Below are positions 40,947-51,582 of a DNA stretch of 64,000 nt, in pieces. The position numbers and the translations under genes were made by a program. Below the pieces are notes generated by a model. That model was not told where the DNA came from, did not search any database, and saw only the letters and a list, made by a program, of their open reading frames with translations. The stretch spans positions 1 to 64,000 of the forward strand of contig NZ_JALPTH010000008.1 of NCBI RefSeq assembly GCF_023218175.1, read 5' to 3'. Position 1 is the first letter of the stretch. Every line of letters starts with the position of its first letter. This stretch comes from Streptomyces lichenis. Lineage in GTDB: Bacteria; Actinomycetota; Actinomycetes; Streptomycetales; Streptomycetaceae.

Positions 40947-41494
40947 ACGGGCCCGGGCTGCCGTTCTACTACGGCGAACCGCTGCTCGTACGGGACCAGT
41001 TGGACCTGGTCGCCACTCGCACCGCCGCCGGTTACGCGCGGGCGTTCACCGGACTGGCGCTGGCCAAGTGGGGCGCCGGGCCCGTACAGGACGACGCGCT
41101 GCTGGTCGTCTCGGAGTTGGTGACGAATGCCGTCACGGCGACGACGACAGCCCTGGCGGAGCCGGACGGGCTGAGCCTGGTCACGGTGCGGCTGTTGGGG
41201 CTGCGCGCCAGCGTGGTCATCGAGGTGTGGGACCTCTCCACCGCCCGCCCGGCCGCCAAGGAGCCGGACGAGGAGAGCGAGGGCGGGCGCGGGCTGCTGC
41301 TCGTCGGCAGCCTCGCCAGCCGCTGGGGCTCGTACACGGCGGGCGGCGGCAAGGCCGTCTGGGCGGAACTCCCCTTCGTACAACCCCACTCCACCGAACC
41401 CACCACGCAGCCAAGACCGTGGCGACGTCCCGCCACCCCCTACGACCTGGACCTGCTCCACCGCGTACTGGCCGGATTGCACGCCACCCTCTAG
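40943..41494 (+). CDS. ATP-binding protein of the RsbW/anti-sigma kinase type
   Basis: The 183-residue protein starts at a GTG that overlaps the upstream stop (GTGA). It has an HATPase_c_2 domain: the N-box is in DDALLVVSELVTNAVTAT, the G1-type motif is in VIEVWDLS and the G2-type in GGRGLLLVGSLASRWG. Streptomyces carries many such small ATPases; some are anti-sigma kinases and others have no known partner. No sigma or anti-anti-sigma gene is adjacent. Expression probably depends on the TTA-containing gene upstream. Confidence 0.85.
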   Translation: MNGPGLPFYYGEPLLVRDQLDLVATRTAAGYARAFTGLALAKWGAGPVQDDALLVVSELVTNAVTATTTALAEPDGLSLVTVRLLGLRASVVIEVWDLSTARPAAKEPDEESEGGRGLLLVGSLASRWGSYTAGGGKAVWAELPFVQPHSTEPTTQPRPWRRPATPYDLDLLHRVLAGLHATL

Positions 41495-41549
41495 CCCGCT
41501 CCCGCCCCGCCTCCTTCCGCACTCCCCCGTCCTCCGTCATCCTCCGGGC

Positions 41550-43166
41550 ATGACCACTCACGGGAGAGACCTCGGGAGACATCCCGGACGCGCGGCCCGG
41601 CGGCTGACCGCCCTCGTCCTCGGCCTCGCGGTCACCGCGCTCCTCGGCACCGGCGCCGTGCCCGCCGGGGCGGGGCCCTCGGACGGCGGGCTGAAGGGGG
41701 CCCTGGACACCATCCTCAGCGACCCCCGGCTGGACGGCGGCGGGGTGAGCGCCGTCGTGGCGGACGCGGCCACCGGGGCCACCCTCTACCAGCGCAACGG
41801 CACCGACCGGCTGATGCCCGCCTCCAACACCAAGATCGCCACCTCGCTGGCGGCGATGGGGGTCCTCGGCCCCGATCACCGCTTCAGCACTGATGTGCTG
41901 GCTGCGGGGCGGCAGACGGGCAGGACACTGCGCGGGGATCTGTATCTGCGCGGTACGGGGGACCCGACCGTCCTCGCGGCCGACTACGACAGGCTGGCGG
42001 CCGGGGTCGCGGCGGCGGGAGTGCGGCGGGTGACCGGGCAACTGGTCGCCGACGACACCCGGTTCGACGCCAACCGGCTGGGCCGCTCCTGGGCGGCGGA
42101 CGACGAGTCCTCGTACTACTCCGCCCCCATCTCGGCGCTCACCCTCGCGCCGGACACCGACTACGACGCGGGCACGGTGGTCGTGGAGGTGGTGCCGGGC
42201 GGGACCGAGGGCGCTCGGCCCCGGGTGCGGCTGACGCCCGCCGACGGGGGCATACGGGTGGCCAACCGGGCCACGACCGGGGCGGCCGGATTCTCGAACA
42301 CGCTGAGCGTGGAGCGGGAGCACGGGACGAACACCATCGCGGTCACCGGTTCGCTGCCGCTGAAGGCCGCCGCCGTCAAGGAGTGGATCACCGTCCAGGA
42401 CCCGACCCGCTACGCGGCCACCGTGTTCGCGGCGGCGCTGGCCCGGCACGGCGTACGGGTGGAGGATGACCGGATCCGACTCGGACGCCTGACTCCCGCG
42501 ACCGCGAAGACGCTCGCCGCCCATCGCTCCATGCCGCTGCGCGAGTTGGTGCGGCCGTTCATGAAGCTGTCCAACAACATGCACGCGGAGGCGCTGACCA
42601 AGGCGATGGGGCACCAGGCGACGGGCCGTGCGGGGAACTGGGGGGACGGGCTGGCGGCGGTGGGGAGATATCTGCGGGGGCAGGGGGTGGATACGGGGAC
42701 GATCCGGCAGGTGGACGGGTCGGGGCTGTCGCGGATGAACCTGTTCCCGGCCGCCGAGCTGTCGAAGCTGCTGCTGGCCGTGCAGGACGAGCCGTGGTTC
42801 GGGGACTGGTACGCGGCCCTGCCGGTGGCCTGCGCGCCGGACCGGGCGGAGGGCGGCACCCTGCGGACCCGGATGTGCGGCACCCCGGCGGCGCTGAACG
42901 CGCATGCCAAGACGGGTTCGCTGACCGGGGCCTCGGCGCTGTCCGGGTATGTGATGGACAAGGGCGGGCGGAAGCTGGTGTTCTCCGTGGTGCTCGCCGA
43001 CTATCTGGCGTCCTCGGTGAAGAGCGTGGAGGACGCGGTGGTGGTGACGCTGGCCGGGTCGGACACGGGGAAGGGGACGGTAGAGGCCGTGAGGCCGGAG
43101 CGTACGCGGACGGCCCCTGCGCCCGCCGATGTGGAGTGCTCCTGGCGGAAGCCGGCCCGCTGCTGA
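41550..43166 (+). CDS. D-alanyl-D-alanine carboxypeptidase/endopeptidase (PBP4 type)
   Basis: This 538-residue secreted wall enzyme trims or opens peptidoglycan stem peptides. After a basic N-terminus, the signal peptide is RLTALVLGLAVTALLGTGAVPAGAG. The penicillin-binding motifs are SNTK (Ser92, Lys95), SNN (about 341-343) and KTGS (Lys454), with the large insert domain between the first two that marks the S13 family. The C-terminal tail has three Cys and ends CSWRKPARC. It fits the wall-stress theme of the sigE region. A strong hairpin follows. Confidence 0.93.
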   Translation: MTTHGRDLGRHPGRAARRLTALVLGLAVTALLGTGAVPAGAGPSDGGLKGALDTILSDPRLDGGGVSAVVADAATGATLYQRNGTDRLMPASNTKIATSLAAMGVLGPDHRFSTDVLAAGRQTGRTLRGDLYLRGTGDPTVLAADYDRLAAGVAAAGVRRVTGQLVADDTRFDANRLGRSWAADDESSYYSAPISALTLAPDTDYDAGTVVVEVVPGGTEGARPRVRLTPADGGIRVANRATTGAAGFSNTLSVEREHGTNTIAVTGSLPLKAAAVKEWITVQDPTRYAATVFAAALARHGVRVEDDRIRLGRLTPATAKTLAAHRSMPLRELVRPFMKLSNNMHAEALTKAMGHQATGRAGNWGDGLAAVGRYLRGQGVDTGTIRQVDGSGLSRMNLFPAAELSKLLLAVQDEPWFGDWYAALPVACAPDRAEGGTLRTRMCGTPAALNAHAKTGSLTGASALSGYVMDKGGRKLVFSVVLADYLASSVKSVEDAVVVTLAGSDTGKGTVEAVRPERTRTAPAPADVECSWRKPARC

Positions 43167-43186
43167 GGGACGACGGGCGAGCACGG

Positions 43187-43225
43187 CGAAGGGGCCGCCC
43201 CGGGAGTACCGGGACGGCCCCTTCG
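43187..43225. terminator. Bidirectional terminator
   Basis: CGAAGGGGCCG (43187-43197) pairs with CGGCCCCTTCG (43215-43225), 11 bp, with an inner CCCGG/CCGGG extension. It separates the converging PBP4 and clpC genes. Confidence 0.85.
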
Positions 43226-43261
43226 GACCGTCAGGAACCTCAGACCGCGTGAGCCGTCGGC

Positions 43262-45784
<2,523 letters not shown>

Positions 45785-46192
45785 CGTTAATCGCTCCTCA
45801 GAGCGGTCAGGCAGTAAGGGGTCGGTCCCCTCCCTGTCCTTCCGCAGCTTAGTCCCGCAAGCGGGGACCGCTCATTCCAACTGCCGACACCCGTCGATGG
45901 CCTCCTGACCCGAACGCCGACAAATGCTCCAACCCGATGGTGCGAGACGATGTTCCCGCAGGCCAGACAGATACCCGCAACGGCAGTACGCCGAGCGCGA
46001 ACGTGAGACGCCGCTGGCTGCGTGTCGCCCCTCCCCACAAGGGATGTCTTACCCGCATGGTCTGACAGTCCATGCGGTGTACCCCGGTTCCCTCAGCTAA
46101 GGGCGAACACCCTTGCGTCCCGTCACTCACATGAGTGCCGCCCTGACGCGTACGCCGGGCGACGACCCGAACACCCTGCGTAGCCTGGCGAG
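45785..46192. other. Intergenic region upstream of clpC
   Basis: I see no gene in these 408 bases. They contain the clpC ribosome site (GAGGAG just before the ATG), a G/C-rich hairpin-prone stretch near 45817-45880, and a ClgR-like box at 45989-46002 on the clpC strand. The start of the divergent 46193 gene lies at the far end. Confidence 0.55.
45989..46002 (-). promoter_or_regulatory. ClgR-like box upstream of clpC
   Basis: On the minus strand the sequence reads GTTCGC-GCTCG-GCG, a perfect match to GTTCGC-N5-GCG, the motif reported for the activator ClgR of Streptomyces clp and lon genes. It lies about 205 bases before the clpC start and no other copy is seen near. Confidence 0.6.
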
Positions 46193-47005
46193 ATGGTCGT
46201 GGACATGGTCGTGAACTCCGTCACCGGGCCGCGTGCGGACGGGCATCCGCCGGTGGCACATGCCGTGGGGGTGTGTCCGCCGCTGGTACGGGCCGTCGGC
46301 GCGGGTCCGCCGCTGGTGCGGGCCGTTCCGGTGCCGCGTCCGCGCCGGGGGGAGGCTCCGGAGGCGCGGGCGGCGGGGGGCCGGGAGGTGGCGCGGTGGT
46401 ACGCGGAGCGGCTCGGCTGGGCGGTGGAGGTCGAGGGGGGCGCGGACCGGGACCGGGCGCGGCTGGTGACCGGGGTGCGCTTCGATGTACTGGAGCTGCC
46501 GGCCGAGGCGGGGCACGCCGTACTGCGGCTGCTGGGCGGCGGGCGGCCGGGGTGGCCGGTGGCGGTCGCCGGGGGGCGGATGCGGGTGCTGGTGGCGCCG
46601 GGCGGGGCGGAGGAGCTGCCGGCCTTGCTGGACTGGCTGGAGTGGCGCGGCATCACGCTGGACCTGACGGCGCTGGGCGCCGGCGGTCTGATGGACGCCC
46701 CGTTGCCGCCGGGATGGGCCGCGGGGCCGCAGGGCGGTCGCAGCGGGAGCGCGGCGCCCGGGGGGCGGTGGCTGCGGCCGCCGCTGCCGGGGGTGGCGCT
46801 GGAGCGGGTGCTGCCGGCCGTACCCGGAACGCCGGACGGCCCCGGGCGGCCGGGCGGCGCGGCGGCAGCTGGTGACGGCGCCCCCTGCCTCGTACGCCTG
46901 GTGGCCGCGGCCGCCGCGGAGTGCCACCGGGTCCGGTGCGGGCGGCACCGGCGGCCCGGGGCGGAACCGGCCGGGTGGCCGGCTCAGCCGTTCGCGGCTT
47001 CGTAG
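46193..47005 (+). CDS. Primase/polymerase-like hypothetical protein
   Basis: The 270-residue protein has a low-complexity start with repeated PPLVRAVGAG units, so the true start may be later than 46193. The core (about 60-175) reads GREVARWYAERLGWAVEVEGG, VTGVRFDVLELPAEAGHAVLRLL, WPVAVAGGRMRVLVAPGGAEELPALLDWLEW and LMDAPLPPG. This resembles the N-terminal bifunctional primase/polymerase-like fold seen in Streptomyces proteins, without clear catalytic Asp pairs. Function unknown. Its last 22 bases overlap the 3' end of lsr2 on the other strand. Confidence 0.7.
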   Translation: MVVDMVVNSVTGPRADGHPPVAHAVGVCPPLVRAVGAGPPLVRAVPVPRPRRGEAPEARAAGGREVARWYAERLGWAVEVEGGADRDRARLVTGVRFDVLELPAEAGHAVLRLLGGGRPGWPVAVAGGRMRVLVAPGGAEELPALLDWLEWRGITLDLTALGAGGLMDAPLPPGWAAGPQGGRSGSAAPGGRWLRPPLPGVALERVLPAVPGTPDGPGRPGGAAAAGDGAPCLVRLVAAAAAECHRVRCGRHRRPGAEPAGWPAQPFAAS

Positions 47006-47325
47006 GCCTGCTTGACGGTCGCCGGAACGCGGCCGCGGTCGTTGACCTCGTAACCGTTCTCCTTCGCCCACGCGCGGATCTTCGCGGTGTCCGGGCTGCC
47101 GCCGGACGCCGCCGCCACGCGGGCCTTGCCGCGGCCGGTCGCCGAACGCCCGCCGGTGCGGCGGCCGCCCTTGGTGTACGGCTCCAGCAGACCGCGGAGC
47201 TTGTCCGCGTTCGCGGTGGTGAGATCGATCTCGTAGGACTTGCCATCCAGAGCGAACGTCACCGTCTCGTCCGCCTCGCCGCCGTCGAGGTCGTCGACAA
47301 GAAGGACCTGAACCTTCTGTGCCAC
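46984..47325 (-). CDS. lsr2: Nucleoid-associated silencer Lsr2
   Basis: The 113-residue protein binds AT-rich DNA, bridges it and silences acquired genes. The N-terminal oligomerisation domain is AQKVQVLLVDDLDGGEADETVTFALDGKSYEIDLTTANADKLRGLLEPY. The C-terminal DNA-binding domain holds TAKIRAWAKENGYEVNDRGRVPATVKQAYEAANG, with the RGR hook that enters the minor groove. The GTG at 47325 follows GAAAGGAAA; an ATG five codons earlier lies inside that site. The promoter region is AT-rich, fitting possible self-binding. Confidence 0.96.
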   Translation of the reverse strand: MAQKVQVLLVDDLDGGEADETVTFALDGKSYEIDLTTANADKLRGLLEPYTKGGRRTGGRSATGRGKARVAAASGGSPDTAKIRAWAKENGYEVNDRGRVPATVKQAYEAANG

Positions 47326-47523
47326 CGGATTTCCTTTCATCGAAAAAGCAGTACGCGGAAAGGAAACCGCTTTTCCCGCGAAAACACAAACCCCTGGGAG
47401 AGGTTCAGTTCCCCGACAGCGCGGGAAAGGTGCGCGTTTCGGACATTCAGCCGGGGGATGGCGGGCCCGGGGGCTTCGGGTGAGGCTTCCCCAGGGGTTC
47501 CCGCGGGTTCCCGGGGGTTCCCA

Positions 47524-48075
47524 TCAGAGGTGCAGCAGCATACGGCTGTTCCCCAGGGTGTTCGGCTTCACCCGTTCGAGACCGAGGAACTCGGCGACGC
47601 CTTCGTCATAGGAGCGGAGGAGCTCGCTGTAGACATCTCCGTCCACCGGAGTCTCACCGATCTCCACGAAGCCGTGCTTCGCGAAGAAGTCCACTTCGAA
47701 GGTGAGGCAGAATACCCGCCGCACGCCCAGCCAGCGGGCCGTATGCAACAACTTCCCCAGCAACCGGTGGCCTACTCCGGCGCCCAGGAAGGAGGGGTCC
47801 ACGGCGAGAGTGCGCACTTCGGCGAGGTCTTCCCACATCACATGCAGTGCGCCGCAGCCGACGACCGCGGCGTCCTCGTCGCGTTCGGCGACCCAGAACT
47901 CCTGGATGTCCTCGTAAAGGGTCACGTTGGCTTTGTCGAGCAGGATGCCGTCGGTGACGTAGGAGTCGAGGAGTCTGCGGAGCGCCGGTACGTCGGTGGT
48001 ACGGGCACGGCGCACCGTGACGGCTTTCCCGCCTGCGGCGGCCGGATGGGCAGGGGGGCGCTGGCTGGTCGACAT
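47524..48075 (-). CDS. GNAT-family amino-acid N-acetyltransferase (ArgA-like)
   Basis: The 183-residue GNAT enzyme has VTVRRARTTDVPALRRLLDSYVTDGILLDK at the start, VVGCGALHVMWEDLAEVRTLAVDPSFLGAGVGHRLLGKLL (acetyl-CoA loop) and FCLTFEVDFFAKHGFVEIG. This is the short N-acetylglutamate synthase type used for arginine synthesis in actinobacteria. N-acetylation of glutamate is inferred from family. It follows a BlaI-type regulator gene by 9 bases on the same strand. Confidence 0.85.
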   Translation of the reverse strand: MSTSQRPPAHPAAAGGKAVTVRRARTTDVPALRRLLDSYVTDGILLDKANVTLYEDIQEFWVAERDEDAAVVGCGALHVMWEDLAEVRTLAVDPSFLGAGVGHRLLGKLLHTARWLGVRRVFCLTFEVDFFAKHGFVEIGETPVDGDVYSELLRSYDEGVAEFLGLERVKPNTLGNSRMLLHL

Positions 48076-48084
48076 GGCTGGACG

Positions 48085-48546
48085 CTATCGCCCTTCGGCA
48101 CTCCCGGGACCCCCGGGCTCTCCCCCTTCCCCGGCGCCTTCCCCTTCCTCGGGGGCGGGGGCGCTTTCCGGGGCGTCCCGCTGCACGATACGGACCGCGT
48201 CCTGGAGGAACTGCCGCTGCTCGGCGGACATCATGCCGAAGAAGGCGACCAGCGCGGCCGCCGGGTTGTCGCTCTTGGACCAGGCCTCGTTCATCAGTGC
48301 CGCCGAGTAGGCGGCGCGGGTGGAAACCGCCGTATAGCGGTAGGCGCGGCCGGAGACCTCCCGGCGGACCCAGCCCTTCTGGTGGAGGTTGTCCATCACG
48401 GTCATCACCGTGGTGTAGGCGATGGGCCGTTCCCGCTGGAGGTCTTCCAGGACCTCCCGCACGGTGACCGGGCGGTTCCATTGCCAGACGCGTGTCATCA
48501 CGGCGTCTTCGAGGTCTCCCAATTGGCGCGGCACAGTACCCACCAT
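48085..48546 (-). CDS. BlaI/MecI-family regulator
   Basis: The 153-residue winged-helix repressor starts MVGTVPRQLGDLEDAVMTRVWQWNRPVTVREVLEDLQRERPIAYTTVMTVMDNLHQKGWVRREVSGRAYRYTAV, the BlaI DNA-binding domain. A helical dimer region and a Gly/Glu/Pro-rich tail follow. No BlaR-type sensor protease is adjacent. A short inverted repeat CCCAC/GTGGG (48539-48552) covers the start codon and may be its operator. It probably forms an operon with the acetyltransferase gene. Confidence 0.92.
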   Translation of the reverse strand: MVGTVPRQLGDLEDAVMTRVWQWNRPVTVREVLEDLQRERPIAYTTVMTVMDNLHQKGWVRREVSGRAYRYTAVSTRAAYSAALMNEAWSKSDNPAAALVAFFGMMSAEQRQFLQDAVRIVQRDAPESAPAPEEGEGAGEGGEPGGPGSAEGR

Positions 48547-48710
48547 AGTGGGACAATTCGGGCCCATGGCTTATTGACCGGGAGAGGGGTCCGCGCGCGG
48601 CCGGGGAGAGCGCTGGAAGGGGCGCGGCACCGGACGCGCGAAAAGGGCGTACGACGGTGAGACGGTCGTACGCCCTCGGGGGCCGGGCCGCGGGCCGTGG
48701 GCCCGCCGGG

Positions 48711-48899
48711 TCAGCCGCGGCCGGGGGCGGCGGTGCCGTCGGACTGGCGGGCGGCCTCGGCGCGGGCGAGCGCGGCGTCCACCGCGGCGTCCTCCTTGGC
48801 CTTGTTCGGTCCGCCCTGGCTCTTGATGATCGTCACGACGAGGCCGATGAAGAACACGGCCATCACGACGGGGGGCAGGAGCGCGGATACGTAGTCCAT
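48711..48899 (-). CDS. Small single-helix membrane protein
   Basis: The 62-residue protein MDYVSALLPPVVMAVFFIGLVVTIIKSQGG has one N-terminal membrane helix and a charged cytosolic tail (NKAKEDAAVDAALARAEAARQSDG). The pattern occurs widely in Streptomyces with unknown function. It follows the 216-residue gene by 19 bases on the same strand. Confidence 0.78.
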   Translation of the reverse strand: MDYVSALLPPVVMAVFFIGLVVTIIKSQGGPNKAKEDAAVDAALARAEAARQSDGTAAPGRG

Positions 48900-48918
48900 G
48901 CGACCAGGGTAGCCCCGG

Positions 48919-49569
48919 CTATCCGGCCACCCGGCGGTCGGGGCGGCGCTCCGGCGATGGGGCGTCCGGGCGGCGCCGGGGCGGGAAGACCTCGGTGGGC
49001 TTGGGCACCGGGCGGCCCGCCGGGGTGGGCGAGGGGCGGTCGGGATGCGGCGCGGGCGGCGCCGGGCGGGGCGCGGACTCTTCGCCGTCGTCGGACCCGG
49101 CCGGGTCCGCGGCGGCCCGGCCACCGGGGAGGGCGCGCAGTGGGGAGCGCGGGCCGGGGGTGACGGGCCGCCCGGCGAGGCGGGCGCGGAGCGAGTGCTC
49201 GGCCAGCACCCGGCAGCGCTCCAGCAGGGCCGCCGCGGCCGGCCGGTGGCGCAGCGCGCGCAGGGCGGCCAGGTCGTCGGAGCCCGGGTCGTACCCGGCG
49301 GCCAGGGCGTCGCGCAGCAGCTCCAGGTAACCGGCCGCCGAGCCGGGCAGCGCGGCCCGGTAGCGCCCCAGGTCGTCGAGGACGAACTCCCGCATCCGCT
49401 CGGCCTCGCTGACCGCCTCCGCCACGGTGCCAGCGAGGCGGAGGCAGTCCTGCACGTCTTCGTCGGCGAGCGGCGCGGGGTGGAGGGCGTGGCTGAGGGC
49501 GCGGCGGAGCACCCTCAGCTCCTCCGGCGCGAAGGCCAGTCCGCCGCGGGATCCGTAGGGGGTGGGCAT
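48919..49569 (-). CDS. Hypothetical helical protein
   Basis: The 216-residue cytoplasmic protein has a helical N-terminal domain (about 1-125): MPTPYGSRGGLAFAPEELRVLRRALSHALHP, ADEDVQDCLRLAGTVAEAVSEAERMREFVLDDLGRYRAALPGSAAGYLELLRDALAAGYDPG. A disordered Pro/Arg/Ser-rich tail follows. No known function. The start at 49569 is the ATG of MPTPYG; a longer frame extends to 49635 without a ribosome site. Confidence 0.75.
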   Translation of the reverse strand: MPTPYGSRGGLAFAPEELRVLRRALSHALHPAPLADEDVQDCLRLAGTVAEAVSEAERMREFVLDDLGRYRAALPGSAAGYLELLRDALAAGYDPGSDDLAALRALRHRPAAAALLERCRVLAEHSLRARLAGRPVTPGPRSPLRALPGGRAAADPAGSDDGEESAPRPAPPAPHPDRPSPTPAGRPVPKPTEVFPPRRRPDAPSPERRPDRRVAG

Positions 49570-49651
49570 GGGCCGACGATACGCGCCGACAGGACAAACC
49601 GTCTGAACTGCGGCGTTGGCGGGCGCGTTGCCCACCCCGGCTCCGGGAGCG

Positions 49652-50458
49652 TCACATACGGGAGATGTTGCGCTCGTAGACCAGGCGGAGGCCGATCAGG
49701 GTGAGCCAGGGCTCGTGCTCGTCGATCTCCTCGGCGTCCCCGAGCACCATCGGCGCGAGGCCGCCGGTGGCGATGACGGTGATGTCGTCGGGGTCGCCGT
49801 GGGCGCCGGCCAGTTCGCGCTTCATCCGGCGCACGATGCCGTCCACCTGGCCGGCGAAGCCGAAGACGATGCCGGACTGCATGGCGTGGACGGTGCTCTT
49901 GCCGATCACGCTGCGCGGGCGGACCAGCTCGATCTTGCCGAGCTGGGCACTGCGGGCGCCCAGGGCCTCCACGGAGATCTCGATACCGGGGGCGATCACC
50001 CCGCCCACGTACTCGCCTCGGGTGCTGACGGTGTCGAAGGTGGTGGCGGTGCCGAAGTCGACCACGATCGCCGGGCCGCCGTACAGCTCGACGGCGGCCA
50101 CCGAGTTGACGATCCGGTCCGCGCCGACCTCCTTGGGGTTGTCCGTCAGGATCGGCACCCCGGTCTTGACGCCGGGCTCCACCAGGATCGCCGGGACGTC
50201 GCCGTAGTAGCGGCGGGTGACCTCGCGCAGCTCGTGCCGGACGGAGGGCACCGTGGAGCAGATGGCGATGCCCTCGATGCCGTCGCCCAGCTCGTCGCCG
50301 AGCAGCGGGTGCATGCCCATCAGGCCCTGGAAGAGCACCGCCAGCTCGTCGGCGGTGCGGCGCGGGTCGGTGGAGACGCGCCAGTGCTCGACGATCTCCT
50401 CGCCGTCGAACAGGCCCAGCACGGTGTGGGTGTTGCCCGCGTCGATGGTGAGCAGCAT
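49652..50458 (-). CDS. coaX: Type III pantothenate kinase
   Basis: The 268-residue enzyme phosphorylates pantothenate with ATP, the first step to coenzyme A. MLLTIDAGNTHTVLGLF (phosphate 1), VGADRIVNS, AIVVDFGTATTFD (phosphate 2) and GVIAPGIEIS are family motifs. Its start overlaps the nadC stop by one base (TGATG). It is the last gene of the DUF2520-panC-nadB-nadC-coaX unit, so pantothenate made by PanC is phosphorylated by a product of the same message. Confidence 0.96.
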   Translation of the reverse strand: MLLTIDAGNTHTVLGLFDGEEIVEHWRVSTDPRRTADELAVLFQGLMGMHPLLGDELGDGIEGIAICSTVPSVRHELREVTRRYYGDVPAILVEPGVKTGVPILTDNPKEVGADRIVNSVAAVELYGGPAIVVDFGTATTFDTVSTRGEYVGGVIAPGIEISVEALGARSAQLGKIELVRPRSVIGKSTVHAMQSGIVFGFAGQVDGIVRRMKRELAGAHGDPDDITVIATGGLAPMVLGDAEEIDEHEPWLTLIGLRLVYERNISRM

Positions 50459-51528
50459 CAGGCCCGGTCCGCCTCTGCGTCCGCTCCGGCGCTGGTGAGG
50501 CCGCCGCCCTCGGTGAGGTCGCCGGCCTCGCGCAGGTCGAGGCCGATGTCGAGAATCGGCGAGGAGTGCGTGAGGGCGCCCACGGCCAGGTAGTCGACGC
50601 CGGTCGCGGCGTAGGCGGCGGCGTTGGCCAGGGTGAGCCGGCCGGAGGACTCCAGGACCGCGCGGCCGGCCACCAGGGTGACGGCCTCCTCGGTCTCGGC
50701 CGGGGTGAAGTTGTCCAGCAGGATCAGGTCGGCGCCGGCCTCCAGCACCTCGCGGACCTGGTGCAGGGTGTCCACCTCGACCTCGATCGGCAGGTCCGGG
50801 AAGGCTTCCCGTACGGCCGTGAAGGCGGGGGCCACGCCACCGGCCGCGACCACGTGGTTGTCCTTGACCAGCGCGGCGTCCGAGAGGGACATCCGGTGGT
50901 TGACGCCGCCGCCGCAGCGGACCGCGTACTTCTCCAGCGCGCGCAGCCCCGGGGTGGTCTTGCGGGTGTCGCGGACCTGCGCCTTGTGCCCTTCCAGGGC
51001 GTCGGCCCAGGCGCGGGTGGCGGTGGCGATGCCGGAGAGCCGGCACAGCACGTTGAGCGCGCTGCGCTCGCCGGTGAGCAGGTCGCGGGTGCGGGTGGTG
51101 ACCGAGAGCAGCTTCTGCCCGGCCTCGACCCGGTCGCCGTCGGCCACGTGCCGCTCGACGGCGAACTCCTCCTCGCACACCACGGAGAGGATCGCCTCGG
51201 CGACATGGATGCCGGCCACGGTGCCGGCCTCGCGGGCGGTGAAGTCACCGGTGGCCACGGCGTCCTCGGGGACGGTGGCGGCGGAGGTGACGTCCACCCC
51301 GCCGTCCAGGTCCTCCTCGATGGCGCGGTAGGCGACGTCCTCGACCAGTACGGGGTCGAGTCCGGCGTTCACCAGCAGTGCGGCGAGCGCGGGGTCCAGC
51401 CCGCACTCGTACACCTCCTCGCCGGCCTCACCGCAGCCGCAGCCGTCGCCGCAGCCCTGGGCGGCGGGGGCGCCGATGCTGATCAGAGGGACGTCCACGG
51501 GCTGCGGACGTTCTTCGGGCGTGCTCAC
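50458..51528 (-). CDS. nadC: Nicotinate-nucleotide pyrophosphorylase
   Basis: This 356-residue enzyme makes nicotinate mononucleotide from quinolinate and PRPP. Active-site motifs are RDTRKTTPGLR, EKYAVRCGGGVNHRMSLSDAALVKDNH, EVEVDTLHQ and LILLDNF. A 55-residue N-terminal extension unusual for NadC contains QGCGDGCGCGEAGEEVYECG, a compact group of four Cys plus one. GTG at 51528 is the preferred start; an ATG lies ten codons upstream. nadB precedes it with a 54-base gap, and coaX overlaps its end. Confidence 0.95.
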   Translation of the reverse strand: MSTPEERPQPVDVPLISIGAPAAQGCGDGCGCGEAGEEVYECGLDPALAALLVNAGLDPVLVEDVAYRAIEEDLDGGVDVTSAATVPEDAVATGDFTAREAGTVAGIHVAEAILSVVCEEEFAVERHVADGDRVEAGQKLLSVTTRTRDLLTGERSALNVLCRLSGIATATRAWADALEGHKAQVRDTRKTTPGLRALEKYAVRCGGGVNHRMSLSDAALVKDNHVVAAGGVAPAFTAVREAFPDLPIEVEVDTLHQVREVLEAGADLILLDNFTPAETEEAVTLVAGRAVLESSGRLTLANAAAYAATGVDYLAVGALTHSSPILDIGLDLREAGDLTEGGGLTSAGADAEADRA

Positions 51529-51582
51529 GGTTACGGCTCCCTGGGGCGTGCTGGGCAAGGTCGGTACAGGTGCTGCGTGGTG

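Noticed and set aside
45849..46130. 93-codon open frame on the minus strand upstream of clpC
   Set aside because: No family resemblance, Cys/Arg-rich random-looking composition, and it overlaps the ClgR-like box and promoter region.
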